A stretch of DNA of 64,000 bases from Lacinutrix sp. WUR7 (GTDB lineage: Bacteria > Bacteroidota > Bacteroidia > Flavobacteriales > Flavobacteriaceae): contig NZ_CP045067.1 in the NCBI RefSeq assembly GCF_016864015.1, positions 593,001 through 657,000 of the forward strand, in the 5' to 3' direction. The position numbers and the translations under genes were made by a program. The notes under the pieces are model-generated. The model was not told the origin of the DNA and searched no databases. It worked only from the letters and a program-made list of their open reading frames with translations. Below are positions 51,784-60,899 of this stretch, in pieces. Every line of letters begins with the position of its first letter. Within the stretch, counting starts at the first letter, position 1.

Positions 51784-51953
51784 GCTTAGTTCCTGCGAAG
51801 GCAGGAATCTTATTTTTTTTTGCCACGAATACACGAATTTCATTCCTGACTCGGTTGCGACATTTACTATTTCACTAATTAGATTTCGCTTTGCTCCATC
51901 TAATTTTTTTCGGTTTTACTTATACCTACAAGGTTTTTGAAACCTTGCAGGAA
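51784..51953. repeat. Mosaic of short repeats between rsmH and ftsL
   Basis: Contains TTCCTGCGAAGGCAGGAA (51790-51807, family of 42770), then a segment with GCCACGAATACACGAAT, then a hairpin CAAGGTTT-TTG-AAACCTTG (near 51929-51947). The whole 170-bp gap is built from palindromic pieces with no gene. Confidence 0.65.
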
Positions 51954-52859
51954 TTATACTTTTTGAGCAATACGAAGTTTAGCACTTCTAGCTCTATTAT
52001 TTATCTTTATCTCTTCTCTTGTTGGCACTATTAATCCGCCAACCTTTTTAAGAGGCACTTCAAAGTTCCCAAACATATCTCGTTCTGGCTCTCCTTCAAA
52101 CAATCCATTTCTTATAAAACGTTTTACCAACCTATCTTCTAGAGAGTGATACGATATAAAACTCAAACGACCATTAGACTTTAAAACATCAGGCGTCTGC
52201 AGTAAAAACTCTTTTAAAGCTTCTATTTCCTGATTTACCTCAATGCGAATAGCTTGATAAATCTGCGCTAAAACCTTATTCTCTTTTTTATGTTGCAAAA
52301 AGCGTTTTAAAACTTTTTTTAACTGATCACTAGTTACTATTGGGGCTTCTTTTCTTTGTTCAACAATTTCTTTCGCCATTGCTGGAGCTTGTCTTAATTC
52401 ACCATACTGCAAAAGCACTTGCTTCAACTCTTCCTCTTCGTAATCATTAACTACGTGAAATGCAGAAATTGCATCTTTCTGATTCATTCGCATATCTAAA
52501 TCTGCTTCAAATCTGGTTGAAAAACCACGCTCTGCAACATCAAACTGATGTGATGAAACTCCGAAATCTGCCAAAACACCATCTACTTGCTTTACACCAT
52601 AAAACCTTAAAAAACGTTTCATGTGTCTAAAATTCTCATGAATTAAAGTAAAGCGTTCATCCTCTATAGTATTCTCAAGGGCATCTGGATCTTGATCGAA
52701 AGCAAATAATTTTCCGTTAGCGCCAAGTCTTTTTAATATTTCTTTACTATGTCCGCCACCTCCAAAAGTAACATCCACATAAATACCATCTTCTACAATG
52801 TTTAAACCCTCAACGGTTTCTTTTAATAAAACTGGGTTATGATATTCCATCTTCTTCAT
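51954..52859 (-). CDS. rsmH: 16S rRNA (cytosine-1402-N4)-methyltransferase RsmH
   Basis: SAM-dependent methylation of C1402 in the ribosomal P site. 301 residues: HNPVLLKETVEGL, GIYVDVTFGGGGHSKEILKRL, DQDPDAL, DFGVSSHQFDVAERGFS, SFISYHSLEDRLVKRF. It starts inside the end of mraZ (overlap of 14 or 23 nt depending on which of two nearby ATGs is used), so the pair is coupled. Confidence 0.96.
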   Translation of the reverse strand: MKKMEYHNPVLLKETVEGLNIVEDGIYVDVTFGGGGHSKEILKRLGANGKLFAFDQDPDALENTIEDERFTLIHENFRHMKRFLRFYGVKQVDGVLADFGVSSHQFDVAERGFSTRFEADLDMRMNQKDAISAFHVVNDYEEEELKQVLLQYGELRQAPAMAKEIVEQRKEAPIVTSDQLKKVLKRFLQHKKENKVLAQIYQAIRIEVNQEIEALKEFLLQTPDVLKSNGRLSFISYHSLEDRLVKRFIRNGLFEGEPERDMFGNFEVPLKKVGGLIVPTREEIKINNRARSAKLRIAQKV

Positions 52860-53307
52860 CGTCTTGTCCCATTACTTCTTCTGCTAAGTCTGCAAAATCT
52901 ACAGCTGCATCATCAATGGCTTGTTCATATTTATCTTTATCCCAAATCTCCACAATGTTAATTGCAGAAGAAACCACGATATTTTTTGCTATATCTGCAA
53001 AAGCCACCAAGTCTTTTGGGATTAATAATCGTCCTGTTGCATCTACCTCAATTATTTTCACTCCTGCGGTAAATCGTCTTATAAAATCATTATTCTTCTT
53101 TTTAAAACGATTAAGCTTATTCATTTTACCCATCAAGGCTTCCCATTCGCTCATAGGATACAATTCTAAACAAGGCTGAAAAACTGCTCGTTTAAGCACA
53201 AATCCATTTTGCAAAACAGGAGACAACTGCTTTTTAAGCGCAGCAGGAAGCATAAGCCTTCCTTTTGCATCTACCTTGCATTCGTATGTTCCTATTAATG
53301 AGTTCAC
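52837..53307 (-). CDS. mraZ: Transcriptional regulator MraZ
   Basis: 156 residues with two SpoVT/AbrB-like half domains (YECKVDAKGRLMLPAALKKQL; AGVKIIEVDATGRLLIPKDLVAFA). In other bacteria MraZ rings bind 10-bp-spaced boxes in front of their own operon and repress it. Three such boxes lie directly upstream here. First gene of the division and cell-wall cluster. Confidence 0.95.
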   Translation of the reverse strand: MNSLIGTYECKVDAKGRLMLPAALKKQLSPVLQNGFVLKRAVFQPCLELYPMSEWEALMGKMNKLNRFKKKNNDFIRRFTAGVKIIEVDATGRLLIPKDLVAFADIAKNIVVSSAINIVEIWDKDKYEQAIDDAAVDFADLAEEVMGQDDEEDGIS

Positions 53308-53339
53308 TGTAACTTTTACCTGTTAAAACGATTAAGAGT

Positions 53340-53347
53340 CAAATATA
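53340..53347 (-). promoter_or_regulatory. mraZ operon promoter -7 element
   Basis: On the minus strand TATATTTG, exact TAnnTTTG, 32 nt before the mraZ ATG. The region where the -33 element should lie is covered by the MraZ boxes. Confidence 0.65.
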
Positions 53348-53357
53348 TTGAAAATTC

Positions 53358-53383
53358 TACCACTATTTACCACTATTTACCAC
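53358..53383 (-). promoter_or_regulatory. Putative MraZ operator: three direct repeats
   Basis: On the minus strand GTGGTA occurs three times at an exact 10-bp period (complement of 53378-53383, 53368-53373, 53358-53363), joined by AATA in two cases. The spacing is that of known MraZ boxes (TGGG repeated every 10 bp in Gram-negatives), with a changed core. Its overlap with the promoter implies autorepression. Confidence 0.75.
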
Positions 53384-53568
53384 ATTGTTAATAAATTTTC
53401 GACTAAACGAAGCTTTCCTTCGATTACAAAATGGGTTAAAGCCCAAAAATCACTAGCTCACAGCGGGTTAACTTGTGGGTGGAAAACTTAAAAACGATTG
53501 TTAACATCTCTTTTAAGAAACTCCTTACACTGTTTTTATTTAAGTTGTTATAATTTGAATGAATTAAC

Positions 53569-53576
53569 TATATTTG
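53569..53576 (+). promoter_or_regulatory. Hydrolase gene promoter -7 element
   Basis: TATATTTG, 27 nt before the ATG at 53604, with TTG at 53545-53547 (21-nt spacing) as a possible -33. Confidence 0.6.
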
Positions 53577-53603
53577 TTTTTCATAGAAATGATTAACTAA
53601 TTC

Positions 53604-54368
53604 ATGATGCATCGCTTAAAAAAAGAGAAGGATTACAGCTATATTGAGGTTGGAGAAGGTAATCCTATAATTGTACTTCATGGACTAATGGGAGGATTGA
53701 GTAATTTTGATGCTGTCACTAACTATTTTAGCAAAAAAGGCTACAAGGTTATTATACCTGAATTGCCAATTTACAGCATGTCTTTACTAAAAACGAATGT
53801 AAAAACTTTCGCAAAATACTTACATGACTTTATTGAATATAAAGGCTTAGAGGATGTGATTTTGTTGGGGAATTCGTTAGGCGGCCATATTGGCTTATAC
53901 CATACAAAACTGTTTCCTGAAAAAGTTAAAGCTTTAGTAATTACAGGAAGTTCTGGTTTATACGAAAGTGCAATGGGAGGAGGCTACACAAAACGTAGCG
54001 ATTATGAAGTAATAAAAAAGAAAGCACAAGACGTTTTTTACGATCCGGCTGTAGCAACCAAAGAAATTGTGGATGAAGTTTACGAAACTGTAAACAACAG
54101 AAACAAACTTATAAAAACACTGGCAATTGCAAAAAGTGCCATTAGACATAATATGGCTAGTGATTTACCACAAATGCAAGTACCTACTTGTATTATTTGG
54201 GGAAAAAACGACACGGTTACTCCACCAGAAGTTGCCGATGAATTTAATGCTTTATTACCAAATTCTGATTTATTTTGGATTGACAAATGTGGTCATGCTG
54301 CCATGATGGAACATCCAGAAAAATTTAACCAAATTCTTGATGATTGGTTGAAGAAGCAAAATTTATAA
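53604..54368 (+). CDS. Alpha/beta-fold hydrolase
   Basis: 254 residues, cytoplasmic, no signal peptide. Oxyanion motif IVLHGLMGGLSNF, nucleophile elbow LLGNSLGGHIGLYH (Ser), acid in WGKNDTVTPPE and catalytic His in DKCGHAAMMEHPEKF. Fits the esterase/epoxide hydrolase/MenH-like superfamily; substrate unknown. Read divergently from mraZ and followed by engB. Confidence 0.88.
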   Translation: MMHRLKKEKDYSYIEVGEGNPIIVLHGLMGGLSNFDAVTNYFSKKGYKVIIPELPIYSMSLLKTNVKTFAKYLHDFIEYKGLEDVILLGNSLGGHIGLYHTKLFPEKVKALVITGSSGLYESAMGGGYTKRSDYEVIKKKAQDVFYDPAVATKEIVDEVYETVNNRNKLIKTLAIAKSAIRHNMASDLPQMQVPTCIIWGKNDTVTPPEVADEFNALLPNSDLFWIDKCGHAAMMEHPEKFNQILDDWLKKQNL

Positions 54369-54495
54369 TATACTTACAAAAAGACTAGCCACTCTTTTAT
54401 GGTTACTATTTTGGTAACTTACTGTTATGTCTTTACCTTTGAACTTTTTAGTACTAATTTAATGAGGTTTCTGTTTTCAAGGAAACACTATCGCG

Positions 54496-55101
54496 ATGAA
54501 AATAAAATCTGCAGAATTTATATTAAGTAACTCTGATGTTGCTAAATGCCCAAAAAACAATATTCCTGAATATGCTTTTATTGGTAGAAGTAATGTAGGT
54601 AAGTCGTCACTTATTAACATGCTTACTAGCAGAAAAAGTCTTGCAAAAACATCTGGAAGACCAGGAAAAACACAACTAATAAACCACTTTATAATTAACA
54701 AAGAATGGTATTTAGTCGATTTACCAGGTTATGGATATGCACGTGTTTCTAAATCTGCAAAAAAGACGTTTCAAAAATTTATTACGCAGTATTTTTCTTT
54801 ACGTGAACAATTAGTTACTGGTTTTGTTTTAGTAGACATAAGACATAAACCACAACCAATAGACTTAGATTTTATGCGATATTTAGGAGAAAATGGTATT
54901 CCGTTTTCTATCATCTTTACTAAAGCAGATAAGTTAAAACCTAAAGCGATTGAAAACCACGTAGAAGACTACAAGAAAATTCTATTAGAAACTTGGGAAG
55001 AAGTACCTAATTACTTTATCACTTCATCTTCTAACAATGTTGGTAAAGAAGAAGTATTAGAGTATATAGAATCTTTGAATTCGAGTATGGAATTGGAATA
55101 A
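54496..55101 (+). CDS. engB: Ribosome biogenesis GTPase EngB (YihA/YsxC)
   Basis: Small GTPase needed for assembly of the 50S subunit. 201 residues: G1 IGRSNVGKSSLI, G2 SGRPGKTQLINHF, G3 DLPGYGYARVS, G4 FTKADK, G5 SSSNNVGKEEV. It follows the hydrolase after 127 nt; no clear promoter seen. Confidence 0.95.
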   Translation: MKIKSAEFILSNSDVAKCPKNNIPEYAFIGRSNVGKSSLINMLTSRKSLAKTSGRPGKTQLINHFIINKEWYLVDLPGYGYARVSKSAKKTFQKFITQYFSLREQLVTGFVLVDIRHKPQPIDLDFMRYLGENGIPFSIIFTKADKLKPKAIENHVEDYKKILLETWEEVPNYFITSSSNNVGKEEVLEYIESLNSSMELE

Positions 55102-55154
55102 GATTGCAGCCGAATGCCAACAACTTATTTCTACAAATGGAGATTGAGAACTAT

Positions 55155-56249
55155 TTAATTCTTTACATCTAAAGCATCACGTAGCGCATTACCAATTAGC
55201 ATAAAAGCCATCACTAAAGTCATAATACATAATCCCGGAATTAATGCTAAATATGGCTTTCCTAGAATAATATAATTATAGTGATCTTTAATCATTGCTC
55301 CCCAACTTGCCATTGGTGGTTGCGCACCAATTCCTAAAAAGCTCAAACCACTTTCTATTAAAATAGCTCCTGCAAAATTTGCTGCCGAAATCACAATTAC
55401 TGGCGCCATTATATTTGGTAAAATATGCCTGGTAATAATTCTAAAATCATTAAAACCTAAAGCTCTTGCTGCGGTTACATATTGCATTTCTTTAGCACTT
55501 ATAATTTGCCCTCTTACCACTCTAGCCACTTCTACCCACATAGTTAAGCCAACAGCAATAAAGACTTGCCAAAAACCTTTACCTAAAGCAAGTGTAATTG
55601 CAATAACTAATAATAGCGTAGGTATAGACCAAGTTACATTAATAATCCACATGATAAATGCATCTACTTTACCACCAAAATACCCTGCAATGCTTCCCAT
55701 AAAAACGCCAATAACTAAGGATATAAAAACAGCAACAAAACCTATAAAAAATGAAATTCTTGCACCAACCAAAATTCGACTTAACAAATCTCTTCCGTAT
55801 TTATCTGTTCCAAAGAGGAAGGTTTTAGTCGTTATTAATGCTTTTAATTGAGCCGCATCTAATCCTTTAAAATCTATTGTTTTTTGTACTCCAACTAATC
55901 CATCGGAAGCATATTCGGTATAGACTATACTATTTTGTTCTATGGTATAACTGGTAATAGGAATTTCGGTTTCTGTATTTTTTTTTCCGAAGAAAAGGGT
56001 ATCTAAAAAACCTTGATCGTTTTTAATTGTTGAAGGAATAGTTAGCATTTGGACTTTAAATCCCGGTTTTTTGGAATGTATAGACAAATGCATCTGATTT
56101 GCATATTGCGAATTATCTGGAGCGATTGCATATGCAAAAATAGATACTAGTCCAATTAACACGATAAACCCGAAACTAAAAACGCCCCAAAAATCGTTTT
56201 TAAATTTTTGGAGCGCTAATGCACTTAATGAGTTTGTTGTACTACTCAT
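55155..56249 (-). CDS. ABC transporter permease, Dpp/OppC type
   Basis: 364 residues. N-terminal OppC_N-like anchor, then a ~70-residue periplasmic insertion, then the binding-protein-dependent permease domain (LFGTDKYGRDLLSRILVGARISFFIGFVAVFISLVIGV...) with the EAA loop VTAARALGFNDFRIITRHILPNIMAPVI and SGLSFLGIGAQPPMASWGAMI. It imports di- or oligopeptides (or similar) with partner proteins not in this window. It is 8 nt downstream of the protease gene, so probably co-transcribed. Confidence 0.9.
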   Translation of the reverse strand: MSSTTNSLSALALQKFKNDFWGVFSFGFIVLIGLVSIFAYAIAPDNSQYANQMHLSIHSKKPGFKVQMLTIPSTIKNDQGFLDTLFFGKKNTETEIPITSYTIEQNSIVYTEYASDGLVGVQKTIDFKGLDAAQLKALITTKTFLFGTDKYGRDLLSRILVGARISFFIGFVAVFISLVIGVFMGSIAGYFGGKVDAFIMWIINVTWSIPTLLLVIAITLALGKGFWQVFIAVGLTMWVEVARVVRGQIISAKEMQYVTAARALGFNDFRIITRHILPNIMAPVIVISAANFAGAILIESGLSFLGIGAQPPMASWGAMIKDHYNYIILGKPYLALIPGLCIMTLVMAFMLIGNALRDALDVKN

Positions 56250-56257
56250 AAATTTAT

Positions 56258-58459
56258 TTAGTCTTTTACTGTAGTAGCTATTTTTTCAATACTATAAGAC
56301 ATTTTTAAATCTTCTAAAACATGTAATGCTTCTTCGATATACACATCTTGACTAAGACTTTCATGCCATCTATCTCTTTTCGTTTTCAAAATAGAATCTG
56401 ATGCAAATAGTTGACTTTCGTAAGGTAAAGACTCAAAAGTTAGATTTGTCTGGTATTCCGATAATTTATCAAATCGTTTTGCTTCTTCTTCTGTTAATTC
56501 TATTTTTTGCTTGTATGCTTTATAATTTAAAGCATGAACGTTTTCATCCATTCTGGATTTTACCCATTTTGCATTTTCTTCAATTAGCTTTAATTGCGCA
56601 TTATTACTCATACGTTCCTGACTCTTCTTAATGGTAGTATCATAATCAAAATAGCTATCCCAAAAAGTGTAATCTACAGCATCTATCTTATCCCAAGGCA
56701 ATGGATTTTCCTGATCTTTTTCTCCAACATCAATAAAACTATATCTGTCTGGAACAACCACATCGCTCTTTACGCCTTCTAATTGCGTAGAACCTCCATT
56801 TATTCTATAGAATTTTTGTGTAGTAAGTTTTAAAGCTCCTAAATCCCCTTGTGAGTTATTACGTACCATTCTATTTAAATCCAAAACGTTTTGTACGGTA
56901 CCTTTCCCGTAGGTTTGCTTGCTTCCTATAATAATTGCTCTTTTATAATCTTGCATTGCAGCAGCTAATATTTCTGAAGCAGATGCTGAAAGCTCATTCA
57001 CTAAAATCACTAATGGTCCATCCCAACTAATCGATTTATCTTTATCTTTTAAAACCTCTTTTGGTTCTCCTGTGGATCGTACTTGTACAATTGGTCCGTC
57101 TTTAATAAATAAACCAGCCATATCTACAACGGTTTGTAAAGATCCTCCTCCATTATTACGAAGATCTAAAACTAGGCCTTCCATACCTTCTTCTTTTAAG
57201 CGCTCAATTTCTTGCTTAATATCGCTTGCAGCATTACGTTTTTTATAGTCTTCAAAATCTACATAAAATTTTGGAAGATTAATTACTCCATAACGTTTAT
57301 CATTGTTTTTAACTATAGATGATTTAGCATAAGTCTCTTCTAACTCTACAATATCTCTAGTTATAGCAATATCTTCTATAGTTCCATCTACTTTTTTAAC
57401 AGTAAGATTAACTACTGTTCCTTTTGGGCCTTTTATAAGTTTTATAGCATCATCTAAACGCATACCTACAATATTGATGGCTTGCTCTTCACCTTCCTGA
57501 CGTACTTTTTGAATAATATCACCAACTTCTAATTCTTTCCCTCTCCAAGCTGGACCTCCAGAAATAAGTTCTACAATTTTAGTGTTGTCCATTTTCTTAG
57601 ATAATCTAGCACCAATTCCTTCTAACTTTCCAGACATTTGTTGATCAAAACGATCTTTATCTTCTGGCGCAAAATAGAATGTATGTGGATCAAATTCTTC
57701 CACAATAGCATTTACATATATGGAGAACCAATCTTTACGTTGTTGATCGTCTATATAATCATTATAATAATTATCAATAGATTTTAAAGTTTCTGCTCTT
57801 GCTTCTTCTTCTAATTGTGCTAATGATTTTTTTTCTGGTGATTTATTTGTTGTACTTTTATCTTCTGAATCTATAAAAGTACCATCTTTTTTAATACCTA
57901 TTTTTCCTTTTGAAGCTTTATTGGAACCTTCTTGATAAGAAATTAATTCATCATAATTAGAAATAGTAGTAAACTTAAGTTGTTGTCTCCAACGTTCTTT
58001 CATTTGCTTTTTATTCTTTACATATTCTAACTTTTCATAATCGGAATTATAGGTTTCATTTACAGCATAATTAAATGGTTTATTTAAGATATCCCTATAA
58101 ATGGCTTTAGTTTCTTCAATACGTTTCAATAAACGTTCATGTGTCAGGTTGAAAAAAGCGATATCATACGCTTTCAGTTGATCATCTAACTCTGTTTTAT
58201 ATTTTTCAAATTCGTCTATATCTGATTTATAAAAATAACGTTTTAAAGGGTCTAGTTGCTCTAGATAATCAGTATATACAGCAGCTGAAAAATCATCATT
58301 TAAAACTTTAGGATCAAAATGACCACGTTCTAAAACGTAGGTAATCACTTGTATTAGGAGTTTATCTTTATCCGGGTCATCAAAAGTCTTACTAGTAAAA
58401 CTACAAGATGCAAATGCTAATAAAAGCAATAGGATAAACACATTATATTTCTTTTTCAT
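56258..58459 (-). CDS. prc: Carboxy-terminal processing (tail-specific) protease, Prc type
   Basis: About 733 residues from MKKKYNVFILLLLLAFASC; the lipoprotein signal (LAFASC) supports this ATG over the one five codons earlier. Long N-terminal helical domain, PDZ (SGKLEGIGARLSKKMDNTKIVELISGGPAWRGKELEVGDIIQKV), S41 catalytic core with LRNNGGGSL, the serine in NELSASASEILAAAMQDY and the lysine in SKQTYGKGTVQ, and a C-terminal DUF3340-like part. Degrades or trims periplasmic proteins by their C-termini. Confidence 0.94.
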   Translation of the reverse strand: MKKKYNVFILLLLLAFASCSFTSKTFDDPDKDKLLIQVITYVLERGHFDPKVLNDDFSAAVYTDYLEQLDPLKRYFYKSDIDEFEKYKTELDDQLKAYDIAFFNLTHERLLKRIEETKAIYRDILNKPFNYAVNETYNSDYEKLEYVKNKKQMKERWRQQLKFTTISNYDELISYQEGSNKASKGKIGIKKDGTFIDSEDKSTTNKSPEKKSLAQLEEEARAETLKSIDNYYNDYIDDQQRKDWFSIYVNAIVEEFDPHTFYFAPEDKDRFDQQMSGKLEGIGARLSKKMDNTKIVELISGGPAWRGKELEVGDIIQKVRQEGEEQAINIVGMRLDDAIKLIKGPKGTVVNLTVKKVDGTIEDIAITRDIVELEETYAKSSIVKNNDKRYGVINLPKFYVDFEDYKKRNAASDIKQEIERLKEEGMEGLVLDLRNNGGGSLQTVVDMAGLFIKDGPIVQVRSTGEPKEVLKDKDKSISWDGPLVILVNELSASASEILAAAMQDYKRAIIIGSKQTYGKGTVQNVLDLNRMVRNNSQGDLGALKLTTQKFYRINGGSTQLEGVKSDVVVPDRYSFIDVGEKDQENPLPWDKIDAVDYTFWDSYFDYDTTIKKSQERMSNNAQLKLIEENAKWVKSRMDENVHALNYKAYKQKIELTEEEAKRFDKLSEYQTNLTFESLPYESQLFASDSILKTKRDRWHESLSQDVYIEEALHVLEDLKMSYSIEKIATTVKD

Positions 58460-58647
58460 TTTTCTTAAATGCATTAATTAATTTAAGCCATACACAGCTT
58501 AATTTAGGGGGTTTGTCTCAATTTACTAATTTAAAGAAAAAACTGTGCCAATTAAAACGAATAGGTACTAATTTTTTGTTAAACCGTAAATATGGAGTAT
58601 ATACTACATAAAATATGTATTTTAGCATAGCAAAAAAAGGACGCTAC

Positions 58648-59424
58648 ATGACAAAAAAACCGCTTATATTAGTTACCAACGATGATGGCATAACTGCCCC
58701 TGGAATACGAGCATTAATAGAGGTAATGAATACCATAGGTGAGGTTGTTGTTGTTGCTCCAGACAGTCCACAAAGTGGAATGGGTCACGCCATAACTCTA
58801 GATTCTACGCTATATTTAGAACAAGTAACTATAGATAATGGCAAACAAAGAGAATATAGTTGCTCTGGCACACCTGCCGACTGTGTGAAATTAGGAATTA
58901 GCGAAATATTGGACCGTAGACCTGACTTATGTGTTTCGGGTATTAATCATGGCTCTAACTCTTCTATTAATGTAATTTATTCTGGTACCATGAGCGCTGC
59001 TATTGAAGCAGGATTAGAAGGGATTCCGTCGATAGGTTTTTCGCTATTAGATTTTAACTGGAATGCCAACTTTGAATCGGTTAAAGAATATGTTAAAAAT
59101 ATTGCACTAAATGTTTTAGAAAATGGTTTACAAGAAGGTGTTATTTTAAATGTGAATTTTCCTAAATTAGAGAAAAAAGCTATTAAAGGCGTGAAAATTT
59201 GCAGACAGGCAAAAGCAAATTGGGTCGAAAAATTTGATAAAAGAGTTAGTCCGCAAGGCAAAGAATATTATTGGCTTACCGGAAAATTTGTTAATTTAGA
59301 CAAAGGAGAAGATACTGACGAATGGGCTTTACAAAATGGTTATGTTTCTGTGGTACCTGTGCAATTTGACTTAACAGCACATCACAGTATAGCCAAATTG
59401 AATACTTGGGATTTAAACAAATAA
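58648..59424 (+). CDS. surE: 5'/3'-nucleotidase SurE
   Basis: Metal-dependent nucleotidase/polyphosphatase. From MTKKPLILVTNDDG it is 258 residues, the normal length; the ATG at 58615 adds 11 unlikely residues. Signatures: NDDGITAPGI (metal ligands), APDSPQSGMGHAIT, GTPADCVKLG, SGINHGSN, YSGTMSAAIEAGL. Read divergently from prc; hairpin repeats follow the stop. Confidence 0.95.
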   Translation: MTKKPLILVTNDDGITAPGIRALIEVMNTIGEVVVVAPDSPQSGMGHAITLDSTLYLEQVTIDNGKQREYSCSGTPADCVKLGISEILDRRPDLCVSGINHGSNSSINVIYSGTMSAAIEAGLEGIPSIGFSLLDFNWNANFESVKEYVKNIALNVLENGLQEGVILNVNFPKLEKKAIKGVKICRQAKANWVEKFDKRVSPQGKEYYWLTGKFVNLDKGEDTDEWALQNGYVSVVPVQFDLTAHHSIAKLNTWDLNK

Positions 59425-59435
59425 ACGATTAATTA

Positions 59436-59487
59436 CTTCCGCTTTTGCGGAAATAAAAAAATAAGATTACCGCTTTCGCGGAAACTA
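59436..59487. repeat. Two adjacent hairpin repeats after surE
   Basis: TTCCGC-TTTT-GCGGAA (about 59437-59452) and CCGC-TTTC-GCGG (about 59471-59482), both in GATTAxTTCCGC-like settings. They are decayed members of the short intergenic hairpin family and are sited just before the small membrane protein gene. Confidence 0.7.
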
Positions 59488-59490
59488 AAG

Positions 59491-59772
59491 ATGAAAAAAG
59501 ATATTACAATTGGTTTAATTGTTGGTTTTATTGCCAACATTATAGGTTTATTTATTGCGACTAAAGTATTAGGACAAGGAGGTAATTTTATGGAAGCTAT
59601 AGAAACGGCTAACGCACAAGGTTTTATTAGTAAACTCATAAGTTTAGGTGCGGTTTTAAATCTTATTGCTTTCTTTTTCTTTTTAAGTAGAAAACAAGAT
59701 GATCGTGCTAAAGGCGTGCTTATCGCAACTATATGTATTGCAATCTTAACCCTTCTTTTTAAATTTATATAA
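59491..59772 (+). CDS. Small membrane protein upstream of lpxB
   Basis: 93 residues, no function recognised. Three hydrophobic segments: ITIGLIVGFIANIIGLFIA, LISLGAVLNLIAFFFFL and GVLIATICIAILTLLFKFI. The stop is followed without gap by the lpxB ATG (TAAATG), so the two are translated as a unit. That suggests a link to the envelope, not a known role. Confidence 0.8.
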   Translation: MKKDITIGLIVGFIANIIGLFIATKVLGQGGNFMEAIETANAQGFISKLISLGAVLNLIAFFFFLSRKQDDRAKGVLIATICIAILTLLFKFI

Positions 59773-60891
59773 ATGAAGTATTACATTATTGCAGGAGAAG
59801 CTTCGGGAGATTTACATGGCTCTAACTTAATGAAAGCATTACAAAAAGAAGATGTACATGCCGAATTTAGATTTTGGGGAGGAGACCTTATGCAAAGTGT
59901 TGGTGGTACTTTGGTAAAACATTACAAGGAAAGAGCTTTTATGGGTTTTGCAGAAGTGCTTTTAAATATAAACTCTATATTTAAAGCCATTTCATTATGT
60001 AAAAAAGACATTGCTGCCTATAAACCAGATGTTATTATTTTCATTGACAATTCTGGTTTTAATCTTCGTATTGCAAAATGGGCAAAAGAGCAAAAATTTA
60101 AAACCCATTATTATATTTCACCACAAGTTTGGGCATCTCGCGCTAATAGAGTGGAAAAAATTAAAAAAAATGTAGATGCCATGTATGTTATTCTTCCGTT
60201 TGTGGAAGATTTCTACAAGAAATACAATTACAATGTACATTTTGTTGGCCATCCTTTAATTGACGCTATTGCCAATAGAACGCAAGTAGATGAATACACC
60301 TTTAGAAAAGAACACCAACTTAACGATAAACCAATAATTGCATTACTTCCTGGAAGTAGAAAACAAGAAATTAAAAAAATGCTTTCGGTAATGCTTAGTG
60401 TTGTTAAGGACTATCCGGATTATCAATTTGTAATTGCAGGAGCTCCAAGTCAGGAGTATAGTTTCTATCAGCAGTTTATAACCACTAAAAACGTCACTTT
60501 TATTTCTAATAAAACCTACGATTTACTTAGTGTGTCCACCGCAGCTTTAGTTACATCTGGAACTGCAACACTAGAAACCGCACTATTTAAAGTACCACAA
60601 GTTGTTTGTTATAAAGGTAGCTGGCTATCCTACCAAATAGGAAAACGTATCATCACATTAAAGTTTATTTCTTTGGTGAACTTAATCATGAATAAAGAAG
60701 TGGTTACGGAGTTAATTCAAGGGGAATTCAACGAAAAAAGCTTAAAAAAAGAATTAGATAGCATTCTAGATCCATACCAAAGAACCAAATACTTTTTAAA
60801 TTATTACGAACTAGAAAAAGAGCTTGGAGGAAAAGGTGCCAGTGAGAAAACTGCAAAACTTATTTATAAAGCTATATCACCAAATACTTAA
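59773..60891 (+). CDS. lpxB: Lipid-A-disaccharide synthase
   Basis: GT19 glycosyltransferase that joins UDP-diacylglucosamine and lipid X. 372 residues with YYIIAGEASGDLHGSNLM, FRFWGGDLMQSVGG, FIDNSGFNLRIAKWAKE, YYISPQVWASRANRVEKI, FVGHPLIDAI and LLPGSRKQEIKKMLSVM. Shows the cell makes lipid A. Directly after the small membrane protein and 8 nt before the NlpC/P60 gene. Confidence 0.96.
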   Translation: MKYYIIAGEASGDLHGSNLMKALQKEDVHAEFRFWGGDLMQSVGGTLVKHYKERAFMGFAEVLLNINSIFKAISLCKKDIAAYKPDVIIFIDNSGFNLRIAKWAKEQKFKTHYYISPQVWASRANRVEKIKKNVDAMYVILPFVEDFYKKYNYNVHFVGHPLIDAIANRTQVDEYTFRKEHQLNDKPIIALLPGSRKQEIKKMLSVMLSVVKDYPDYQFVIAGAPSQEYSFYQQFITTKNVTFISNKTYDLLSVSTAALVTSGTATLETALFKVPQVVCYKGSWLSYQIGKRIITLKFISLVNLIMNKEVVTELIQGEFNEKSLKKELDSILDPYQRTKYFLNYYELEKELGGKGASEKTAKLIYKAISPNT

Positions 60892-60899
60892 ATTTGTAC

